Shown here: positions 59,316 through 64,000 of the stretch, piece after piece
Layout of the letters: each line of letters starts with the position of its first letter
Position numbering within the stretch: the first letter of the stretch is position 1
Source: Metallyticus violacea
Taxonomy: Eukaryota > Arthropoda > Insecta > Mantodea > Metallyticidae
Assembly: GCA_030762175.1 (NCBI GenBank)
Contig: CM060846.1
Span: 238,559,012 to 238,623,011, forward strand
Direction: 5' to 3'
DNA: 64,000 bases
The notes under the pieces: generated by a model
Seen by the model: only the letters and a program-made list of their open reading frames with translations
Databases searched by the model: none
Told to the model about the DNA's origin: nothing
Translations under genes and position numbers: made by a program

Positions 59316-60012
59316 CGTGACTGCATTTATGAAGCAGTAAGGACAAAGTAAAAATCATTAAAAATAACAGCAACAATAATTTTGTTTCTCCACCTGCTTT
59401 GCCTGTTTCAGCTACCATGCAACCGTTAAACATTTCTGAGAACACTGATATTTGAGTGTTATAGCAGTACATTGATAAATTATATTCCAACTTACCCTTA
59501 GGTCCAAGAGAGGAAACAATCCTGTATATTGTAAGCCAGGCATTGTACCTACACCTCTAGCAGAAAACTTGTAGTTCTAAGAATCTTTCAACAGTGTCAG
59601 AGCGTTAAATAGCAAGTCAACCCCTTTACCGCCTACATTTTTTTTTTTTTTCTAGGCACAAAACCACTTGCTGCTTTTGGAATGAAGGTTTTTACTGCGA
59701 GTGCCAAGGATTGGTTAACATCTTAGTTTGAAAATACTTCCAGTTTATGGCAATGGCACTATACATGTTTCCCATTATTTTATTTTATATTTAAATCATA
59801 CGAAAGGATGGTCATAGTTCTATGGAAGTCTTAAGTCAGTGTCTATATTGTTATCCATAAAATGCACAAAACATGACTACCGCTCGAGGCGATGATCGCA
59901 ATTATATAGCGAATTGTAATTCTTGTTCACTGAAGTCACTTGAAGGTTTTCGGATGTATATTCTTAATTGCTTTCGCCATTTCTAATAAGTCTTACACAT
60001 CGGCTACATTTA
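59315..60012. other. Intronic spacer
   Basis: No recognised feature apart from a T run at about 59638-59653. Confidence 0.45.
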
Positions 60013-60306
60013 ATTTGATTTAATTTGTGTAATTTACGGATGCTCTTTAACATATCAGGTCGTCAACGTTCCATTCAATTCAGGGTGTGAAACGGCCGGT
60101 AAGTTTTGCTCAGAGGCCTCTTCTTTCTGGTTAAAGGTTCTTTTTGGTGCCATATTTCTACAACATGAGACTCACGGTTTCATTTCCCTTCCAAAGGAAA
60201 CCATACTTAGGATTTCCGAAAATATCCATCGACCCTGGCCGGGATTGAACCCGCGATCTTGGGTTTACCAGCCAAGTGGGTTACCACTGGTCCACCAGGA
60301 CAGACA
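60013..60306 (-). repeat. SINE-B copy 7, with probable TSD
   Basis: Minus-oriented near-complete copy: ATTTACGGATGCTCTTTAAC, GGTGTGAAACGGCCGG, CTTCCAAAGGAAACCATACT, B-box GGGATTGAACCCGCG and GTTACCACTGGTCCACCAGG. The flanks ggctacattta (60002-60012) and ggatacactta (60307-60317) match at 9 of 11 positions. Confidence 0.9.
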
Positions 60307-60767
60307 GGATACACTTAAGGGACCTCTTTAATAATATGCTCATTTACTTTTCAACCTCCTTTGCCCCCAAAATATCATATTGATTCCACTAATGCCACAC
60401 ATATTCCCTCTAGCAATGGAACATCCCTTCCCTAAACCAAAGTCAAATATTTCTTCTCCCATGGGTCGATAATGGAAAGAAAATATACGGTAAAACGGTA
60501 CGGTTAAATAAGACATAAATGATAGTATTAATTGCAAACGATAAAAAATTATTCACGTTTGGTATGTTTTATAAGAAAGTTTATACACTGAAGGGTTTTA
60601 TAAATTTAGCAGAGGTGTTAAGCAATAAGGGTAAATGGGAGACGCAGAAACAGTACAAAAAACGGATGTCAAACACTGTTAAAAGAGAAAACGAGAAACA
60701 ACACGCCTTATAAAAAGTAAAAGTGAAATTGAATTAAATTTCCAAAAGAAATGCTATAGCAGCAATA
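60307..60767. other. Intronic spacer
   Basis: No recognised feature. The frame at 60519-60713 shows no domain. Confidence 0.4.
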
Positions 60768-60829
60768 GTAGTTAGTAATAGTAACAGTAGTAGTAGTAGC
60801 AGTGGTGGTGGTAATAGTAGTAGTAGTAC

Positions 60830-60887
<58 letters not shown>

Positions 60888-60939
60888 TGTAGTTGTAGTA
60901 GTAGTAGTAGTAGTAGTAATAGTAGTAGTAGTAGTAGTA

Positions 60940-60989
<50 letters not shown>

Positions 60990-61041
60990 TGTAGTTGTAG
61001 TAGTAGTAGTAGTAGTAGTAATAGTAGTAGTAGTAGTAGTA

Positions 61042-61092
<51 letters not shown>

Positions 61093-61216
61093 ATAGTAGT
61101 AGTAGTAGTAGTAGTAGAAGTAGTAGTAGTAGTAGTAGTAGTAATAGTAGTAGTAGTAGTAGTAGTGGTATGTAGTAATAGTAGTAATAGTAGTAATAGT
61201 AGTAGTAGTAGTAGTA

Positions 61217-61267
<51 letters not shown>

Positions 61268-61369
61268 ATAGTAGTAGTAGTAATAGTAGTAGAAGTAGTA
61301 GAAGTAGTAATAGTAGAAGTAGTAATAGTAGAAGTAGTAATAGTAGTAGTAGTAGTAGTAGTAGTATGA
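60768..61369. repeat. Very long (TAG)n array with higher-order structure
   Basis: About 600 bp of TAG units with TTG, AAT and GAA variants. The variant string TTGTAGTTGTAG (60887, 60989), the AAT variant (60918, 61020) and the GAA variant (60943, 61045) all repeat at exactly 102 bp. The last two repeat again 72 bp further (61092, 61117). This shows block duplication of 34 and then 24 triplets. The 190- and 214-codon open frames are poly-Val/Ser and poly-Tyr/Leu artefacts. Confidence 0.97.
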
Positions 61370-61384
61370 CTTAAGCAAGTACAG

Positions 61385-61548
61385 TTCTTTTATTAGCTTT
61401 TCCCTTCATACCTTTTTCTTTCCTTGTGCTGTTCATTTCTCTTCTTCTTTCCACCCTTTCTTTCATTCTCCCATTTTCTGTTTGTTTCATCTTTTTTCTT
61501 TGATATCTTTTTACTTTCGTGTTTTCTTCCCTTCGTTTCTTCCTCAGA
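61385..61548 (+). other. Long polypyrimidine tract ending in CAG
   Basis: About 160 bp rich in C and T follow the TAG array and end TTCTTCCTCAG|AGG, which looks like a strong 3' splice site in p35-gene orientation. The following frame gives a stop after about ten codons in the phase of the p35 exon and does not match the expected p35 continuation. It is therefore more likely a simple pyrimidine-rich repeat or an unused acceptor. Confidence 0.5.
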
Positions 61549-62559
61549 GGCTTAGACAGTCATATCTACTGACAAAATGACTGCTCGTTAATTGCGGTTG
61601 CCTATATATCTGAAGTATTATATATCTCTTTTTATTACTACATCCTAAAATATATAAGATCTTGCAACTCCAGCAAATCTGTTACATTTTCTTTATATAT
61701 TTCCTCATAGCTGCTTTTCTTCGTTTTAGTGTACAATTGTGCCATTTTTATTGGTTAAAATGCAGCAAGGTACATTTATGTTCTATTGTTCCACATTATT
61801 TTGTATTTACTTTATATTTAATGACCTTGAGCTGCAGCTGTGAATTTTTGCTTATTTATGGATGAACACATGACATAATAAAGAAATTAATATAGAAATG
61901 TCTATAAATACATAAAATGTACGCGTTTACCTATATTTAGAATTGTTTTTTCATTAATTACAAGACAAATTAAAATATAATCAAACATTTAATACTAGTA
62001 AGACATTCAGTAATACTTATAGTTCTTTATATAAGCTTTATTACACCATGCAACTGCAAAGGTTTTCGAAATGTTGAATCAGCGCCTGTAGTTTCCTGGC
62101 ATTTGCATTTTAAGTATGAAAGAAAATTCCAGAACACCTCCATCAGGGAGCTCCATCCAAGCAGAATCCTAACCTACATAGTGTTGCCACATATCCGTAG
62201 TTTATTACGAACTTGTCGCATTTTTACTGAACTTGTCAATTCCGAAATGTACCTAGGAAGAAATGTTCGTATTTTCGGTTTTGACTAGTACATTTTATTC
62301 GATCTAGCAAAACACGACTTGGCATTGAATATAGTAAACGATTAATATACCATAGAGCATTAAAATTAATTATCATGTTGCCAACCCTAATAATTTGTAA
62401 TAAATTATAACCCGAATGTTGCTAGCGAACTGAAAATATTCTGTGACTTCTCTCAATGAATCAAAGTCAGGTTCTTTCTTGGCCAGAAAAATGAGAAATT
62501 AGCAGCATTTGTAAATGTTCTTATACTAAACTCAATTAAAATATATTCCCTTTTGATGA
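61549..62559. other. Intronic spacer
   Basis: AT-rich, no recognised coding block or repeat. Confidence 0.45.
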
Positions 62560-62770
62560 AGTTGTAATTGTTAATGAAATACCAGACAAATTAAATTTAT
62601 ATTCTTATAACCTTTTGAATGTAAATCTGTTAAAGGAACTTAATGCTACTCAAACTAAATATGTAAAATTTCAGAATATAATAAAAATAATTCACTACCT
62701 TTCTGGTATATCAGCATCAGTGGAGAGGATATTATCTGTTATGAAAAATATAGACTTCACAGAAAAATAG
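62560..62770 (+). pseudogene. hAT transposase C-terminal fragment
   Basis: A plus-strand open frame reads DEVVIVNEIPDKLN and ends IIKIIHYLSGISASVERILS followed by VMKNIDFTEK and a stop. The SGISASVERILSVMKNI part fits the hAT dimerisation signature (P-x-S-x-A-x-x-E-R-x-F-S-x-x-K). One frame is open for about 70 codons, but no upstream transposase was found. Confidence 0.6.
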
Positions 62771-63280
62771 TAGATGTCAGTAAAATAAAAATAATTGTTG
62801 CAAATTAAAGGAAATTTCTGTTGCCATGTAGTGAATTCTTTGATTCCATCAAACGGAGTAATAACCTTTAGAGAGAGACACTGTCTTTCCTTAAATATTA
62901 CTGACATAGAAAGCCACTCCTAGTACATCATATTAATAAAATATGTTGAGTTAAACATGATGATTTGTAGTACCAGGATAATGCTGTTTTGTCTGATTTA
63001 TCAACAAATGCTCATTGATATTTCTTACTAAAAGTGTTGTGTTCTACATTGGTGATTCAATTTCCTCAGTTTCTGATCACACACCTGCACCTTCCAGTTT
63101 TGCAGTTGATTTCAGTTGACCTGCACCTAAGACAACTAAACGACGAAAGCGACATACTTTCTTAAATTGACCATTTCCCTGAATTTTCTAATATGAAAAC
63201 CAAGTAATGTCAATATCGGAATATTTTATGTATAGAAATAGTTCTTTCACATTAGCTACGCGTAGGACATTAATTGGAAC
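62771..63280. other. AT-rich spacer
   Basis: Nothing recognised. Confidence 0.4.
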
Positions 63281-63628
63281 GGAAGAATCACACTTATAAT
63301 ATTTGAGTCAGGGCCGGAAATCGAATCATGGATATTCAGTCTTCCGTGCTGAAGCTTTAACTAAATGAGTTATCGTGTCCTAGTTGGTGGTTAAACTAGA
63401 AACCTGGTCATTAAGTACGCATTACAAGTCACCTCTTAAGGAATAAATCTCTCACAATAGAGAAAACCTTAAGGAGGTCTCCGGATATATAGTCGGATGA
63501 GAGAAGTTCGTACCTCCGTGCTTGAAGGAGGTTATGGTAGCTCATTTGGTTAGAGCGTCAGCACAGAAGACTGAAGATCCGTATTTCGAATCCCGGCGTT
63601 ACTCAAATTTTTCAAGTCTGATTCTTCC
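63281..63628. repeat. Head-to-head pair of tRNA-like repeats (hairpin)
   Basis: The right copy (63537-63628, +) starts GTAGCTCATTTGGTTAGAGC, a clear tRNA A-box, with B-box TTTCGAATCCCGG, and ends GATTCTTCC. The left copy (63281-63374, -) is its inverted counterpart, starting GGAAGAATCACACTT and ending CTAAATGAGTTAT. Neither has a proper acceptor stem, so these are tRNA-derived repeat heads rather than tRNA genes. The ~160 bp between them is not tRNA-like. Confidence 0.8.
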
Positions 63629-64000
63629 ATCTGAATATTTTAATTGGATGGAAATCTACATATTTGGAAAATTATAACAAATAAGTATACCTTTTTCTTT
63701 TGTCTATTATTAAATTTGTTATCAGTAAATGTTTTATGATTGCAAGTTGGAAGAATTCTTATAATTTTGTAAGGTTCGGGTTGATAAACATTTATAGAGG
63801 ATTTTACGCTGAAAATAAAGTTCCAAATAAGATGGAGAAAATATTAACCTAATAAAATTAAGAAACTTAATCGGAAAGTAACATACATCGATCCCTTCTT
63901 ATACCTAAAGCTTGACGAAATGCCGAGAATTTTTAGGTCAAGGCTGCAAGATATTTGAGAAAATTACATTCACATTTTATGAAATGTTTCATAGGTCAGC
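63629..64000. other. AT-rich DNA, nothing recognised
   Basis: No coding block or repeat seen to the end of the window. Confidence 0.4.

Noticed and set aside
60734..61378. Open frames of 190 and 214 codons (poly-Val/Ser and poly-Tyr/Leu)
   Set aside because: Both are produced entirely by the TAG trinucleotide array and exist on both strands at once.
61546..61600. Second coding exon of the p35 gene after the polypyrimidine tract
   Set aside because: In the required phase the frame stops after about ten codons and does not match the expected domain continuation.
63537..63610. Functional tRNA gene
   Set aside because: A and B boxes are present but there is no pairing acceptor stem and an inverted copy lies nearby, so it is a tRNA-derived repeat.

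Overview
This is a gene-poor, AT-rich piece of an animal nuclear genome, most likely from an arthropod and probably an insect or close relative. Two protein-coding exons can be recognised with confidence, both ending at good splice donors. One is the first coding exon of mitochondrial glutamate dehydrogenase (minus strand, 23281-23716). The other is the first coding exon of a CDK5 activator of the p35 type (plus strand, 56396-57358). They lie about 33 kb apart and face away from each other. Their remaining exons are not seen, so introns are at least several kb to over 20 kb long. The Asn/His-rich filler in the p35 exon and the insect-like GDH sequence favour an arthropod; the species cannot be told.

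Most of the rest is decayed mobile DNA. Two abundant tRNA-derived SINE families were built up by comparing copies inside the window. SINE-A has a Leu/Ser-tRNA-like head and an ATTC or poly(A) tail. SINE-B has a Glu/Asp-tRNA-like head and an AAATA-type tail. Several copies carry clear target-site duplications of 10-13 bp, and one SINE-B sits inside a SINE-A. Autonomous relics include mariner and Tc1 transposases (9.6-10.5, 41.2-41.6, 42.3-43.0 kb), hAT transposases (12.5-14.0, 43.3-43.7, 62.6-62.8 kb), a Penelope-like GIY-YIG endonuclease tail (14.3-14.9 kb) and four LINE reverse transcriptases (15.5-16.6, 18.8-19.1, 26.9-28.5, 51.0-52.7 kb).

The most unusual block is 28.5-33.7 kb, minus strand. 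It holds the wreck of a Polinton/Maverick or adintovirus-like DNA element: a protein-primed type B DNA polymerase pseudogene, then a FtsK/HerA-type packaging ATPase pseudogene, then an unrecognised, relatively GC-rich stretch. All are broken by stops and frameshifts, and a SINE tail lies inside the polymerase.

A second notable structure is a palindrome of about 2.8 kb (46.84-49.64 kb). Its arms are about 1.15-1.4 kb, and it has tandem repeats at its centre and arrays of a short TTATGTTGCAA-like motif in both arms; a related fragment lies at 35.2-35.5 kb. The window is also rich in trinucleotide arrays, some with 72 or 102 bp higher-order periodicity (34.4-34.7 and 60.8-61.4 kb).

All identifications come from reading translations and comparing repeats by eye. 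No database search was run. Boundaries of decayed elements are approximate.
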